Assembly (NCBI RefSeq): GCF_900157375.1
Contig: NZ_LT721901.1
Location: 5,586,869 to 5,650,868 of the forward strand
Direction of reading: 5' to 3'
Length of the DNA stretch: 64,000 nucleotides
Source: Mycobacterium rhizamassiliense
Lineage (GTDB): Bacteria; Actinomycetota; Actinomycetes; Mycobacteriales; Mycobacteriaceae
The notes beneath the pieces are model-generated. The model worked only from the letters and a program-made list of their open reading frames with translations. It was not told where the DNA came from and did no database searches. Of this stretch, positions 33,959 to 42,519 are shown piece by piece; positions within the stretch are counted from its first letter, which is position 1; every line of letters starts with the position of its first letter. The position numbers were made by a program, and so were the translations under genes.

Positions 33959-35038
33959 CTACTTCTTGAACCGCCCGGCGAAACCGCGCAAGGGCAGGTC
34001 CGCGCTCGTGATGAGCCCTGGGCGCGCCGCGACCACCGACCTGATCGCCGCGAGAGCGGGCATGCCGGTCACCGTCATGCCGATGGAGGCAAAATTGTCC
34101 GGATTGGACAGGTCCACCCCGGGCTTGGGGAAGATCATGTGCTTGTTGTAGACGCACGGATCGCCCTTGATCTGAGTGATGTAGCAGCCCTTGATATCCC
34201 AGTGCGGATCGGTGTGCGGGGTCATCTGCCATTCCAGGTGCGTCTCGACGCGGGGGACGCCGTCGACCATGCCCTGGTATTTGATGTAGTTGCCGCCCAA
34301 CGATCCCTTGGGCAGGGTGTACCAGCCCAGGTCGACGTCCTTGGTGCAGGCACCCAGCTCGTAGCTGAACTTGACCTCGTCGAGTTTGAGGTCGAAGCAG
34401 TCGGCCATCAACAACACGCTGTCGGCGAAGACCCGGGTGTACTTCTCCAGCTTCGACGGGATCGACGGATCGTCGACCGGCAGGCCGTAGCCCACCTCGA
34501 TCCAGGTGTCCTTGGAGTGATGACACGACACGTCGACGGATTCGATCGTCGTGACGTTCTCGATGTCGGCAACGTCGGCCGAGCACACCACGCCGAGGAT
34601 CTGGTTGAGCCCCGGGTTCATTCCGGTGCCGTAGAAGGTCGCGCCGCCCGACTCGGCGGCCTCGGCCAGCAGCTGGCTGACCGGCTTGCCGGACGGGTGC
34701 GGGTGGTTGGTGTCGCGGTGCCAGCCGGTGATCCAGTCGGCGGTGGTGACGATATCGATGCCCGCCTCAAGGACTTTGACATAGAGGTCCTCGTCGGGGA
34801 ACACACCGTGAAACGTCAGCACGTCGGGCCTGGCCGCGATGATCTCGTCGATGGTCCCGGTGAACTTCACCCCGTTGGCACCCACGCCGGCGAACTCGCC
34901 CGTGTCCTTGCCCACCTTCTCGGCCGAATAGGCATGCACACCAATGAGTTCCAGGTCGGGCTGGGTCGCGATCCGCTTGATCATCTCCGTACCGACGTTG
35001 CCGCTTCCGACCTGGAAGACGCGAACGGGTGCAGTCAT
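33959..35038 (-). CDS. Dihydrodipicolinate reductase-like NAD(P)-dependent oxidoreductase
   Basis: This 359-residue protein has an N-terminal Rossmann fold (RVFQVGSGNVGTEMIKRI) of the type seen in DapB-like and diaminopentanoate dehydrogenase-like proteins, followed by TFHGVFPDEDLY and FYGTGMNPGLNQIL. It lacks the lysine-pathway signature of true DapB (SGTA after His-Lys), and a real dapB is present nearby. It lies 4 bp downstream of the Rieske oxygenase gene, so it probably acts on the same substrate. The start is ATG 35038, MTAPVRVFQV. Confidence 0.75.
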   Translation of the reverse strand: MTAPVRVFQVGSGNVGTEMIKRIATQPDLELIGVHAYSAEKVGKDTGEFAGVGANGVKFTGTIDEIIAARPDVLTFHGVFPDEDLYVKVLEAGIDIVTTADWITGWHRDTNHPHPSGKPVSQLLAEAAESGGATFYGTGMNPGLNQILGVVCSADVADIENVTTIESVDVSCHHSKDTWIEVGYGLPVDDPSIPSKLEKYTRVFADSVLLMADCFDLKLDEVKFSYELGACTKDVDLGWYTLPKGSLGGNYIKYQGMVDGVPRVETHLEWQMTPHTDPHWDIKGCYITQIKGDPCVYNKHMIFPKPGVDLSNPDNFASIGMTVTGMPALAAIRSVVAARPGLITSADLPLRGFAGRFKK

Positions 35039-35042
35039 GCAT

Positions 35043-36068
35043 TCAGCCTTTCTGGGTTGCGGCATACACGTCGGCGGCGCTGCCACCGATGCCGTCGGGA
35101 TAGAACTGCTTGGCCCACTGGCGAATTGCCGTGAAGCCCTCGTACTCGTCGGTGGCCAGCGCGGGCGGATCCGAATAGCGCTGGTGCCGCCAGATCTCGA
35201 TGTCCTGCTCGAACTGGCGGATCACTTCCCGGCCGAATTCGTCCGCCTTGGCCGCGGCGCGGGCCTGATCCTTGTGCGGCGTGCGGCCGATGTAGACCAT
35301 GAACCGCACATCGGAGGTGAACTCGTCGACCGGCGTGATCGCCGAGATGGTGCGGTTGTCGATCATCCCCCAGCTCTTGGTCACCGCGATGCCCAGGCCG
35401 CCGTTGATGGCCTCCACCCCGCTGTTGACGTCCTCGATCCTCTGCCCGTCGTCGCCCTCGAAGGTGATCGTGAAGTCGACGAACGACACCGGCTCGCCGA
35501 AGTCGTGGCGGGTGAAAATCGGCACGATCGGGGTGTTGTGCACGTACTTGAAATGCGCGAAGTCCACGCCGTTTTCGAGCACATACTGCGGATGCAGTTC
35601 CAGGTGCTCCCGGTACAGCCGCTGCTGCGGGTAGTAGCCGTCGACACCGCTGCCGTCCCCGAAAGCGGCGAACACGTCGGGCACGTCGAAGTACGGCTCG
35701 CGACGGTCGATGTCGTGCCAGATGTAGACCGACTCATTGCGCTCGACCACGGGATAGGTGCGCATGCGGCGACCCCGGTTGGGCCGGTCCTGGTACGGGA
35801 TGCAGACATTGCGGCCCTCGGCGCTCCACTGCCAGCCGTGGAACGGGCACTGCAGCACCTCGCCGACCACCGTGCCGCCGTAGCCCAGGTGCGCGCCGAG
35901 GTGTTCGCAGTAGGCGTTCATCACCGTGAGCTCGCCCGACTCGGCGCGCCAGGCGACCATCTCGGTGTCGAAGTACTTCATCTTGTGCACGTCGCCGACG
36001 CCGATCTCGGCCGACCAGGCGACCTGGAACCAGCCCGTCGGTTTCATCGACAGCGGCGGCTTAGCCAT
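35043..36068 (-). CDS. Rieske non-haem iron oxygenase, alpha subunit-like
   Basis: This 341-residue protein has a complete Rieske [2Fe-2S] site (Cys54, His56, Cys74, His77; YCEHLG and CPFHGW) and a mononuclear iron site with Asp169, His172 and His177 (VDFAHFKYVH). The single-subunit layout is like steroid oxygenases such as KshA, but the substrate is not known. It would hydroxylate or dealkylate a small hydrophobic compound using electrons from a reductase. GGAGG lies upstream of the ATG. It is divergent from a TetR gene and followed by a DapB-like gene. Confidence 0.88.
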   Translation of the reverse strand: MAKPPLSMKPTGWFQVAWSAEIGVGDVHKMKYFDTEMVAWRAESGELTVMNAYCEHLGAHLGYGGTVVGEVLQCPFHGWQWSAEGRNVCIPYQDRPNRGRRMRTYPVVERNESVYIWHDIDRREPYFDVPDVFAAFGDGSGVDGYYPQQRLYREHLELHPQYVLENGVDFAHFKYVHNTPIVPIFTRHDFGEPVSFVDFTITFEGDDGQRIEDVNSGVEAINGGLGIAVTKSWGMIDNRTISAITPVDEFTSDVRFMVYIGRTPHKDQARAAAKADEFGREVIRQFEQDIEIWRHQRYSDPPALATDEYEGFTAIRQWAKQFYPDGIGGSAADVYAATQKG

Positions 36069-36092
36069 CGGAGCCTCCCTCCACGCGTAGGA

Positions 36093-36157
36093 ATGATAAG
36101 CCGCATCCCCCAGAAATCAAAGTACCCTCTATGAAACTTGCGCCGAACCGTTAGTCT
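36093..36157. promoter_or_regulatory. Divergent promoter region between Rieske oxygenase and TetR genes
   Basis: The 95-bp gap has candidate -10 elements on both strands: TATCAT on the minus strand (36098-36093) for the oxygenase and TAGTCT (36152-36157) for the TetR gene. The latter ends 6 nt before the ATG, which suggests a leaderless mRNA. The layout fits self-regulated TetR control, but I could not see a clean operator palindrome. Confidence 0.45.
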
Positions 36158-36163
36158 GGTCAG

Positions 36164-36817
36164 ATGACTCGGCAGGCTAGCGAGGCCGGAATCGCAGGCC
36201 GGCGCCCCAATCGGCGCGGCAGCGCGACGCGCGAAAGCATGCTCGAGGCGGCGCTGCGGTCGCTGGCCTCGGGCGAACCGGGTTCCGTCTCGGCCAACCG
36301 GATCGCCAAGGAGATCGGCGCCACCTGGGGCGCCGTGCAGTATCAGTTCGGCGACACCGACGGTTTCTGGGCCGCGGTCCTGCACCGCACCGCCGAGCGG
36401 CGCGCCGCGACGTTCACCACGCTGTCGGCCCCGGTGCGACCCGGCGCGCCGCTGAGCGAGCGCGTCAGCGCGATCATCGACACGCTGTACAACGGCCTGG
36501 CGTCGGCGGATTCGCGCGCGATCGAAAACCTGCGGGCCGCCCTCCCCCGCGACCCCGGCGAGCTGGAACGGCTCTATCCCCGCACCGCCGCCGAATTGTT
36601 CTCCTGGGGCAAGAGCTGGCTGGAGACCTGCCAGAGCGCGTTCGCCGGCCTCGACGTCGACCCGGGCCGGGTGCGCGAGGTGGCCGCGCTGATCCCGGGC
36701 GCGATGCGCGGCCTGGTCTCGGAGCGTCAGCTGGGGTCGTACGCCGACATGGAGATGGCCCGCGCCGGTCTCACCAACGCCCTGGTCGCCTATCTCGAGC
36801 ACTCCCGGGTGGACTGA
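36164..36817 (+). CDS. TetR-family transcriptional regulator
   Basis: This 217-residue regulator has an N-terminal TetR helix-turn-helix: SMLEAALRSLASGE, then VSANRIAKEIGATWGAVQYQFGD. The C-terminal ligand-binding part has no recognised signature. It is divergent from the Rieske oxygenase-DapB-like pair, so it probably represses that pair and responds to its substrate. The acetyltransferase gene follows after 15 bp and may be co-transcribed. Confidence 0.88.
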   Translation: MTRQASEAGIAGRRPNRRGSATRESMLEAALRSLASGEPGSVSANRIAKEIGATWGAVQYQFGDTDGFWAAVLHRTAERRAATFTTLSAPVRPGAPLSERVSAIIDTLYNGLASADSRAIENLRAALPRDPGELERLYPRTAAELFSWGKSWLETCQSAFAGLDVDPGRVREVAALIPGAMRGLVSERQLGSYADMEMARAGLTNALVAYLEHSRVD

Positions 36818-36832
36818 CCTTAAGGTGGCGAC

Positions 36833-37351
36833 GTGAAGTCTCCCGACGTCAAGATCCGCAGGGCCGAACCGACCGAGTTCGAGAAGGTCGCGGAGATGCA
36901 CTACCCGGTGTGGCGGCAGTCCTGGTCCGGAATCATCGAGGATTTCATGCTCGACCTGATCGCGACGCCGAAATTCTGGGCCACCGTGAGCTACCCCGAC
37001 GCCGTCAGGCGCCTCGGCTGGGACATGTGGATCGCCGAGTCCGGCGGAAAGATCCTGGGGATGGCGATCTTTGGGCCCGACGCCGCCATCCCCGATGCCC
37101 TGTACATCGAGGCCCTCTACACCTGGGAGCAGGGCCGCAAGCTCGGCATCGGCGTCCGGCTGCTCAACAAGGCGGTGCGCTCGCATCCGTCGGGTGACGT
37201 GATTTTGTGGTGCGCCGAGCGCAACAGCAGGGCGCGCCAGTTCTACGAGGACAACAAGTTCGAGCTCGACGGCCGCAGCTACACGTGGCATCCGCTGCCC
37301 AGTGTGGACGTGCCCCATGTGGGCTACCGCCGGGCGGCGGCCCAGGCCTGA
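36833..37351 (+). CDS. GNAT-family N-acetyltransferase
   Basis: This 172-residue protein is a GNAT acetyltransferase. It has KIRRAEPTEFEKVAEMHYPVW at the N-terminus and an acetyl-CoA loop in EQGRKLGIGVRLLNKAV. The end, ERNSRARQFYEDNKFELDG, is typical of the fold. The substrate is unknown. The start is GTG 36833, 15 bp after the TetR stop. It converges on the reductase gene with 12 bp between. Confidence 0.85.
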   Translation: MKSPDVKIRRAEPTEFEKVAEMHYPVWRQSWSGIIEDFMLDLIATPKFWATVSYPDAVRRLGWDMWIAESGGKILGMAIFGPDAAIPDALYIEALYTWEQGRKLGIGVRLLNKAVRSHPSGDVILWCAERNSRARQFYEDNKFELDGRSYTWHPLPSVDVPHVGYRRAAAQA

Positions 37352-37363
37352 GCCCGTCCGCGC

Positions 37364-38440
37364 TCAGGCGTCGATCACAACCCGCCCGGCGCCGGCGCGC
37401 GATACGCACACCAGCATCTCGTCGTCACCCACCGCGGTGCGGCCGCGGTGATCGACCTGTCCGCCAAGCACTTTGACCTTGCAGGTGCCGCAGAATCCCT
37501 GCTGGCAGGAGTAGGGGGTGGTCGGATCCTGGTCGAGCAGCACGGCCAGGGCGGAGCGATCGGCGGGAACGGCGAGCACCCGGCCTGACCGGGCCATTTC
37601 GAGCTCGAATGCAACCCCATCGACCACCGGCGGCGGGCTGAACCGCTCGTAATGCAAAGGCGCGTAGGCATGTTCGTGACGCGCCAGCCGCACCGCCTCC
37701 AGCATGCCGGTCGGTCCGCACACATAGACTGCCGTCGCAGGTCCGGCCCCGGCCAGCAGCTCGTCGGCACCAGCCATGCCGCCACGCTCGTCGTCGGCCC
37801 ACACCGTCACCCGGTCGGGCGCCACCGAAACGACTTCGTCCAGCAGCGGCATGAATTCGCGGCCGCGTCCGGCATAGATTGCGCGCCAATCGATTCCGCG
37901 CTGCTGGGCCACCCGGATCATCGGCAGGACCGGCGTCACACCGATGCCGCCGATCACGAACAGCGCCTCGCGCTCCGAGGTGCCGAGGTAGAAGGCGTTG
38001 CGCGGGCCTTCGAACATCAGCGTGTCGCCCACGTCGAACGCGTCGTGCATTTCGATCGAACCGCCACCGCCGTCGGCGATTCGGCGAACCGCGATGCGGT
38101 AGTCGGTGCGCCGCCCCGGCGGACCGCACAGCGAGTACTGGCGTCGCCGCCCCGAGGGCAGCTCGACGTCGATATGCCCGCCGGGCGTCCAGGACGGCAG
38201 CAGCCCGCCGCCCGGATCGGCCAGCGTCAGGACGACGACGTCGGGCGCGACGAGTTCGCGCTTCGTGACGACCGCAGCCTGCGTCCGCCGCACCGGCCGC
38301 ACCCACGACGGCTCCCAACGGGTGACCGATGAGAACCCGTCGAACAGCGCCCGGATTCCGCACAGCACCGCGCCGAGGCGGTCGCGGTCGCGCCGGCCGT
38401 AGAGGTCGGGCGGCCTGCTGGCCCAGAGGCTTTCGGTCAC
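37364..38440 (-). CDS. Flavin/[2Fe-2S] oxygenase reductase (phthalate dioxygenase reductase type, Rv2776c)
   Basis: This 358-residue electron-transfer protein has a flavin-binding barrel (RQYSLCGPP), an NAD(P)-binding domain (FVIGGIGVTPVLPMI) and a C-terminal plant-type [2Fe-2S] ferredoxin domain (CQQGFCGTCKVKV with a fourth Cys in MLVC). That order is typical of phthalate dioxygenase reductases, which feed Rieske oxygenases. The Rieske oxygenase 1.3 kb upstream is a plausible partner. The GTG at 38440 overlaps the stop of the alpha/beta hydrolase gene (GTGA). Confidence 0.88.
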   Translation of the reverse strand: MTESLWASRPPDLYGRRDRDRLGAVLCGIRALFDGFSSVTRWEPSWVRPVRRTQAAVVTKRELVAPDVVVLTLADPGGGLLPSWTPGGHIDVELPSGRRRQYSLCGPPGRRTDYRIAVRRIADGGGGSIEMHDAFDVGDTLMFEGPRNAFYLGTSEREALFVIGGIGVTPVLPMIRVAQQRGIDWRAIYAGRGREFMPLLDEVVSVAPDRVTVWADDERGGMAGADELLAGAGPATAVYVCGPTGMLEAVRLARHEHAYAPLHYERFSPPPVVDGVAFELEMARSGRVLAVPADRSALAVLLDQDPTTPYSCQQGFCGTCKVKVLGGQVDHRGRTAVGDDEMLVCVSRAGAGRVVIDA

Positions 38441-39351
38441 GGCAGGTGCCGTTCGATCGCGCCGTCGGTGTTGCGGTCGACCCATTGGGCGGCCAGTCCC
38501 GCGATGACCGCGGGGTGCGAGGTCACCACCCAATGCCCGCCCTCGATCGGAACTACGTTGCTGCCGGCGGGAATTGCGCCGGTGAACCGCTGCAGGGCCG
38601 GCGTCACGAAGAGGTCCCAGCGCGGCACCAGCACCTGGATCGCGACGTCGGTCGTCGGCAGCTCGCGCGAGAGCAGGCTGCCGACCATGTTGGCCCGGTA
38701 CAGGTTCAGGCCGTTGAGATAGTCGTCGATCGAGCGTGGCGCCCTTGGGCGTTGACGACGAGTGCCCGCGCCGCCGATGCGTTCGGCAAGCGCGACGACC
38801 GCCACGCCGATCCGGGAGTGGAACGACAACTCGGGCACCAGCGGGCAGAGGAAGAACCCGATGTACGCCGACGCCAGCAGCTGTCGGATGACCTGACCCA
38901 GCGACCGGAGACCGCGCACCGACCGCAGGAATGCTCCCGCGTACTGCAGGTGCGGGCCCGACACCGACGTGAACGAGGCGACCTTGCCCATCACCGATTC
39001 GTCGGTGACCGCCGCCCACGCCTGAATCGAACCCCAGTCGTGGGCCAGCAGGTGCACCCGATCGACCCCGAGGCTGTCGATTACCGCGCCGACGTCGGCC
39101 ACCACGTGGGCGAACTCATAGCCGGATCGCTTTGCCGGACGGGATGATTCGCCGGCGCCGCGCACGTCGTAGGCCACCACGTTGTACCGGCCGGCGTAGT
39201 GCTGGGTGAATTCGTCGGCGACCGCATCCCAGAGATGGTGGTTGTCCGGCCAGCCGTGGATGGCCAGGATCGTCGGCCGCCGCGGGTCGATGCCGGTGTA
39301 GGCGTGCACGGCCAAACTCACACCGTCGGGGGCGATTACGTGATTCGTCAT
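38437..39351 (-). CDS. Alpha/beta hydrolase, epoxide-hydrolase-like
   Basis: This 304-residue hydrolase has the oxyanion-hole motif ILAIHGWPD and nucleophile motif LLAHDWGSIQAW, where Asp, not Ser, is the nucleophile. That places it with epoxide hydrolases and haloalkane dehalogenases. The catalytic His is in GGHWVV. It resembles the N-terminal half of mycobacterial EphD proteins. It follows the diiron-type hydrolase gene by 3 bp and overlaps the reductase gene by 4 bp, so the three form an operon. Confidence 0.85.
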   Translation of the reverse strand: MTNHVIAPDGVSLAVHAYTGIDPRRPTILAIHGWPDNHHLWDAVADEFTQHYAGRYNVVAYDVRGAGESSRPAKRSGYEFAHVVADVGAVIDSLGVDRVHLLAHDWGSIQAWAAVTDESVMGKVASFTSVSGPHLQYAGAFLRSVRGLRSLGQVIRQLLASAYIGFFLCPLVPELSFHSRIGVAVVALAERIGGAGTRRQRPRAPRSIDDYLNGLNLYRANMVGSLLSRELPTTDVAIQVLVPRWDLFVTPALQRFTGAIPAGSNVVPIEGGHWVVTSHPAVIAGLAAQWVDRNTDGAIERHLP

Positions 39352-39354
39352 CGA

Positions 39355-40266
39355 TCAGTGCGACGCCCGCGCGGCGGGTGAGACGGCCAGGTAGTCGACC
39401 GCGAGTCCGAGCCCGCCCAGCTGCGACGGGTGGAACCCCGGCCGGTAGTAGTCGGCGATGCCCCGCACGAATCGCAGCGGACCGGGCAGCAGCCCGCGCC
39501 GCGCCGCACTGAAGTAGTCGCGCCAGCGCGGCCTGGCGCCCGGCGGCAGCTGCGGGTCCACCGAATAGAGGTAGCGCACCCCGCGGATCCACAACAGCAG
39601 CATCGCCGGCGAGACGACCAGCTGCGCGCGCACCTGGCGCCAATACCCGGCCCGCAGGTGCTTCATGGTGTCGAAGGCGACCGCCTTGTGCTCGACCTCC
39701 TCGGCGCCGTGCCAGCGGAGCATGTCCAGCATCACCGGGTCGGTGCCGATGGCGTCGTGGGCCGGGGTGTTGAGGATCCACTCGCCCAGGATGGCGGTGT
39801 AGTGCTCGATCGCCGAGATGAACGACACCTGCTCCACCAGCCAGCGGTCCTGCCGCCGCCGGCTCCACCGCGGCTTGGGCCCCAGGATCTTGTCGAACAT
39901 CCACCGGACCTGGTCGGTGTACGGCGTCACGTCGACACCCTGCGCGACGAAGCGATCGACGACCCCGGCATGCGCCTGCGAGTGCACGGACTCCTGGCCG
40001 ATGAAGCCCTGAACATCCAGCCGCAGCTGGTCGTCCTTGATCAACGGCAGGGCCCTCTTGAACACCTCGACGAAGAACTCCTCACCCGCGGGCAGCAGCA
40101 GGTGCAGCACGTTGAGCATGTGCGTGGTGAACGGCTCGCCCGGCACGTAGTGATACGGCAGCTCGGCCCAGTCGAACTCGACGTCGCGCGCCTCGAGCAC
40201 CAGACGCTCGTGGTCCAGCGACGAGTCGTGCGGACCCGCCGCGCGGTCATCGACGGTGAACATCAC
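39355..40266 (-). CDS. Metal-dependent hydrolase-family protein (PF10118 type, Rv2777c)
   Basis: This 303-residue protein looks like a helical, ferritin-like metal protein. Candidate ligand motifs are PAGEEFFVEVF, GQESVHSQAH, SAIEHYTA and HGAEEVEHKAVAFD, the EXXH-rich pattern of this family. The reaction is not established; relatives are annotated as metal-dependent hydrolases. It heads the operon with the alpha/beta hydrolase and the reductase, and lies 54 bp from the SRPBCC gene. Confidence 0.75.
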   Translation of the reverse strand: MMFTVDDRAAGPHDSSLDHERLVLEARDVEFDWAELPYHYVPGEPFTTHMLNVLHLLLPAGEEFFVEVFKRALPLIKDDQLRLDVQGFIGQESVHSQAHAGVVDRFVAQGVDVTPYTDQVRWMFDKILGPKPRWSRRRQDRWLVEQVSFISAIEHYTAILGEWILNTPAHDAIGTDPVMLDMLRWHGAEEVEHKAVAFDTMKHLRAGYWRQVRAQLVVSPAMLLLWIRGVRYLYSVDPQLPPGARPRWRDYFSAARRGLLPGPLRFVRGIADYYRPGFHPSQLGGLGLAVDYLAVSPAARASH

Positions 40267-40320
40267 GCCCAGTATAGGTGCGCGTCGAGATATACGGAAC
40301 CGCCGGTACCGGGTTTTCTG

Positions 40321-40782
40321 CTACCCGGTTTCGGCGCGCTGCTTGAGGCGCTGCAGCGTTAGCTGGATGTGGTGGGTGTTCGCGGCGACCCGGTCGGGGA
40401 CGCCGGTGGCCTTGCCCGCGAGCTTGCGGAACCACCCCGGCCTGCGGTCCCAGGTGCTCTCGGTCACCTCGCAGCCGCCGTCGGTCGCCACGATGTCGTA
40501 CTGCCAACGCGCAATGGGAAAGACCGTATGCCGGACGTCGAACGCGAACCGGCGGCCCGGGTCGGCGTCGGTGACGGTGCACTTGGTGGTCCAGCGCCGG
40601 CCGCTGTTCTCGTTGTTGCCGGTGAACACCGCGCCGGGGGCAACGGCCTCGCCCTTGCACAACCGCATCGCCACGGCCTCCTCGGCCAGCGACGCCAGGG
40701 TGGGCAGGTCGGTGATGAGCCCGTAGACCACGTCGGGGCGGGCATCGATCGCGACAGTTTCCGACACACACGGGTCAATCAT
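40321..40782 (-). CDS. SRPBCC-family (START/polyketide-cyclase-like) protein
   Basis: This 153-residue protein has the helix-grip fold pattern: VSETVAIDARPDVVYGLITD at the start, WTTKCTVTDADPGRRFAFDV in the middle and VTESTWDRRPGWFRKLAG near the end. Such proteins bind hydrophobic ligands in a central cavity. It matches Mtb Rv2778c in place and size. Function unknown. It is upstream of the Rv2777c-type gene on the same strand and may be in that operon. Confidence 0.8.
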   Translation of the reverse strand: MIDPCVSETVAIDARPDVVYGLITDLPTLASLAEEAVAMRLCKGEAVAPGAVFTGNNENSGRRWTTKCTVTDADPGRRFAFDVRHTVFPIARWQYDIVATDGGCEVTESTWDRRPGWFRKLAGKATGVPDRVAANTHHIQLTLQRLKQRAETG

Positions 40783-40818
40783 TCGTGGATCATAGCCATC
40801 CGCCGGATCGCCGACGGC

Positions 40819-41334
40819 CTAGATCGGTGCGGCCCCACGCAGGTGCTCGAAGATCAGTGACGTCTGGGTGCCGGCCACGTCGGCGTCGGCGTTGAGGTTC
40901 TCGACGACGAACGAGCGCAGGTCCTCGGTGTCGCGGGCCGCGACGTGCAGGATGAAATCGTCTGCGCCGGCGAGGAAGTAGACGTCGCGCACCTGTCGCT
41001 TGCCCCGGATCTGATGGATGAAGCTGCGAATCTTGCCGCGGGCGCTGGACTGCAGGCTGACCGAAATCATTGCCTGCAAAGGCATTCCGACCGCGACCGG
41101 GTCGATGTCGGTGTAGAAGCCGCGGATGACACCGAGGTCCACCAGCCGCCGGACCCGGCCATGACAGGTCGACGGCGCGATGCCGACGGCCTCGGCCAGC
41201 GCGTTGTTGGTGATGCGCGCATCGGCGTGCAGCAGGCCCAGGATCGCGCGGTCCACGTCGTCGAGATCAGCGGGCCGAACATCCTTCGGCCGGCCCGCGG
41301 ATCTGTCGGTCAATTGCGTCGAACTATCAGCCAT
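40819..41334 (-). CDS. aldR: Lrp/AsnC-family regulator (AldR type)
   Basis: This 171-residue regulator has an N-terminal helix-turn-helix (DRAILGLLHADARITNNALAE, then VGIAPSTCHGRVRRL) and a C-terminal RAM ligand-binding domain. It is divergent from ald with 67 bp between starts, as in Mtb, where Rv2779c (AldR) controls ald in response to amino acids. A TATATT lies 7 nt upstream of the ATG, so the message may be leaderless. Confidence 0.9.
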   Translation of the reverse strand: MADSSTQLTDRSAGRPKDVRPADLDDVDRAILGLLHADARITNNALAEAVGIAPSTCHGRVRRLVDLGVIRGFYTDIDPVAVGMPLQAMISVSLQSSARGKIRSFIHQIRGKRQVRDVYFLAGADDFILHVAARDTEDLRSFVVENLNADADVAGTQTSLIFEHLRGAAPI

Positions 41335-41340
41335 ATCGCC

Positions 41341-41367
41341 AATATATAGAATCTTCCTCAGTATAAT
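41341..41367. promoter_or_regulatory. Divergent asnC/ald promoter region
   Basis: The 67-bp region is strikingly AT-rich for this genome. TATAAT at 41362-41367 is a perfect -10 box for ald, about 34 nt before its ATG. On the minus strand TATATT (41346-41341) lies 6 nt before the asnC ATG. Lrp/AsnC proteins usually bind such AT-rich stretches at several sites, so AldR operators probably overlap both promoters. Confidence 0.6.
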
Positions 41368-41401
41368 TGCGCCTCAATCGAACTTTCTTCACACTGGAGG
41401 C

Positions 41402-42517
41402 ATGCGCGTCGGCATCCCTACCGAGACGAAGAACAACGAGTTCAGGGTCGCCATCACCCCGGCCGGAGTCGCCGAGCTCACCCACCGCGGCCACGAGGTG
41501 CTCGTCCAGGCGGGCGCCGGGGACGGTTCGTCCATCACAAACGCGGACTTCAAGGCCGCCGGTGCCCAACTGATCGACACCGCCGCCGAAGTGTGGGCCG
41601 ACGCCGACCTGCTGCTCAAGGTCAAAGAGCCGATGGCTGGCGAATACCCCCGCCTGCGCCGCGGGCAGGTGCTGTTCACCTACCTGCACCTGGCCGCATC
41701 CCGCTCCTGTACCGAGGCGCTATTGGCTTCGGGCGCAACGTCAATCGCCTACGAGACCGTCCAGACCGCCGACGGCGCGCTGCCGCTGCTGGCGCCGATG
41801 AGCGAGGTCGCGGGCCGGCTGTCGGCTCAGGTCGGCGCGTATCACCTGATGCGCACGCAGGGCGGGCGCGGCGTGCTGATGGGCGGCGTGCCCGGCGTCA
41901 AGGCCGCCGACGTCGTCGTCATCGGCGGTGGCACGGCCGGCTACAACGCCGCCCGGGTGGCCAGCGGAATGGGCGCCGGCGTGATGGTCTTCGACGTCAA
42001 CATCAACAAGCTCCGGTTGCTCGACGCCGAGTTCGGCGGTCACATCCAGACCCGCTACTCGTCGGCATACGAGCTGGAGGGCGCCGTCAAGCGCGCCGAC
42101 CTGGTGATCGGCGCGGTCCTGGTGCCCGGCGCCAAGGCGCCCAGGCTGATCTCGAATTCGCTTGTCGCCCACATGAAGCCGGGCGCGGTGCTGGTGGACA
42201 TCGCCATCGACCAGGGCGGCTGTTTCGAGGACTCGCGGCCCACCACCCACGACGACCCGACGTTCGCCGTGCACGACACGGTGTTCTACTGCGTGGCGAA
42301 CATGCCCAGTGCGGTGCCGAAGACCGCGACCTATGCGCTGACCAACGCGACCATGCCGTACGTGCTCAAACTCGCCAACCACGGCTGGCGGGCCGCATGC
42401 CGGGCCGATCCCGTTCTGGCAAAAGGACTTTCGACGCATGACGGCGCGCTGCTGTCCGAGCAGGTGGCCGCGGACCTGGACTTGCCGTTCGCCGAACCGG
42501 CCGGCGTGCTGGGCTGA
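41402..42517 (+). CDS. ald: L-alanine dehydrogenase
   Basis: This 371-residue enzyme interconverts L-alanine and pyruvate with NAD; it is the same length as in Mtb (40 kDa antigen). It begins MRVGIPTETKNNEFRVAITP, with the substrate Lys in LLKVKEP and His in FTYLHLAAS; VVIGGGTAGYNAARVA is the NAD-binding loop and DIAIDQGGCFE the C-terminal signature. GGAGG sits just before the ATG. It converges on the nitronate monooxygenase gene with 2 bp between stops. Confidence 0.97.
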   Translation: MRVGIPTETKNNEFRVAITPAGVAELTHRGHEVLVQAGAGDGSSITNADFKAAGAQLIDTAAEVWADADLLLKVKEPMAGEYPRLRRGQVLFTYLHLAASRSCTEALLASGATSIAYETVQTADGALPLLAPMSEVAGRLSAQVGAYHLMRTQGGRGVLMGGVPGVKAADVVVIGGGTAGYNAARVASGMGAGVMVFDVNINKLRLLDAEFGGHIQTRYSSAYELEGAVKRADLVIGAVLVPGAKAPRLISNSLVAHMKPGAVLVDIAIDQGGCFEDSRPTTHDDPTFAVHDTVFYCVANMPSAVPKTATYALTNATMPYVLKLANHGWRAACRADPVLAKGLSTHDGALLSEQVAADLDLPFAEPAGVLG

Positions 42518-42519
42518 CG

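Noticed and set aside
33959..35038. A second dapB for lysine synthesis
   Set aside because: It shares the N-terminal fold but lacks the SGTA signature after the His/Lys block, and true dapB is at 32731-33468.
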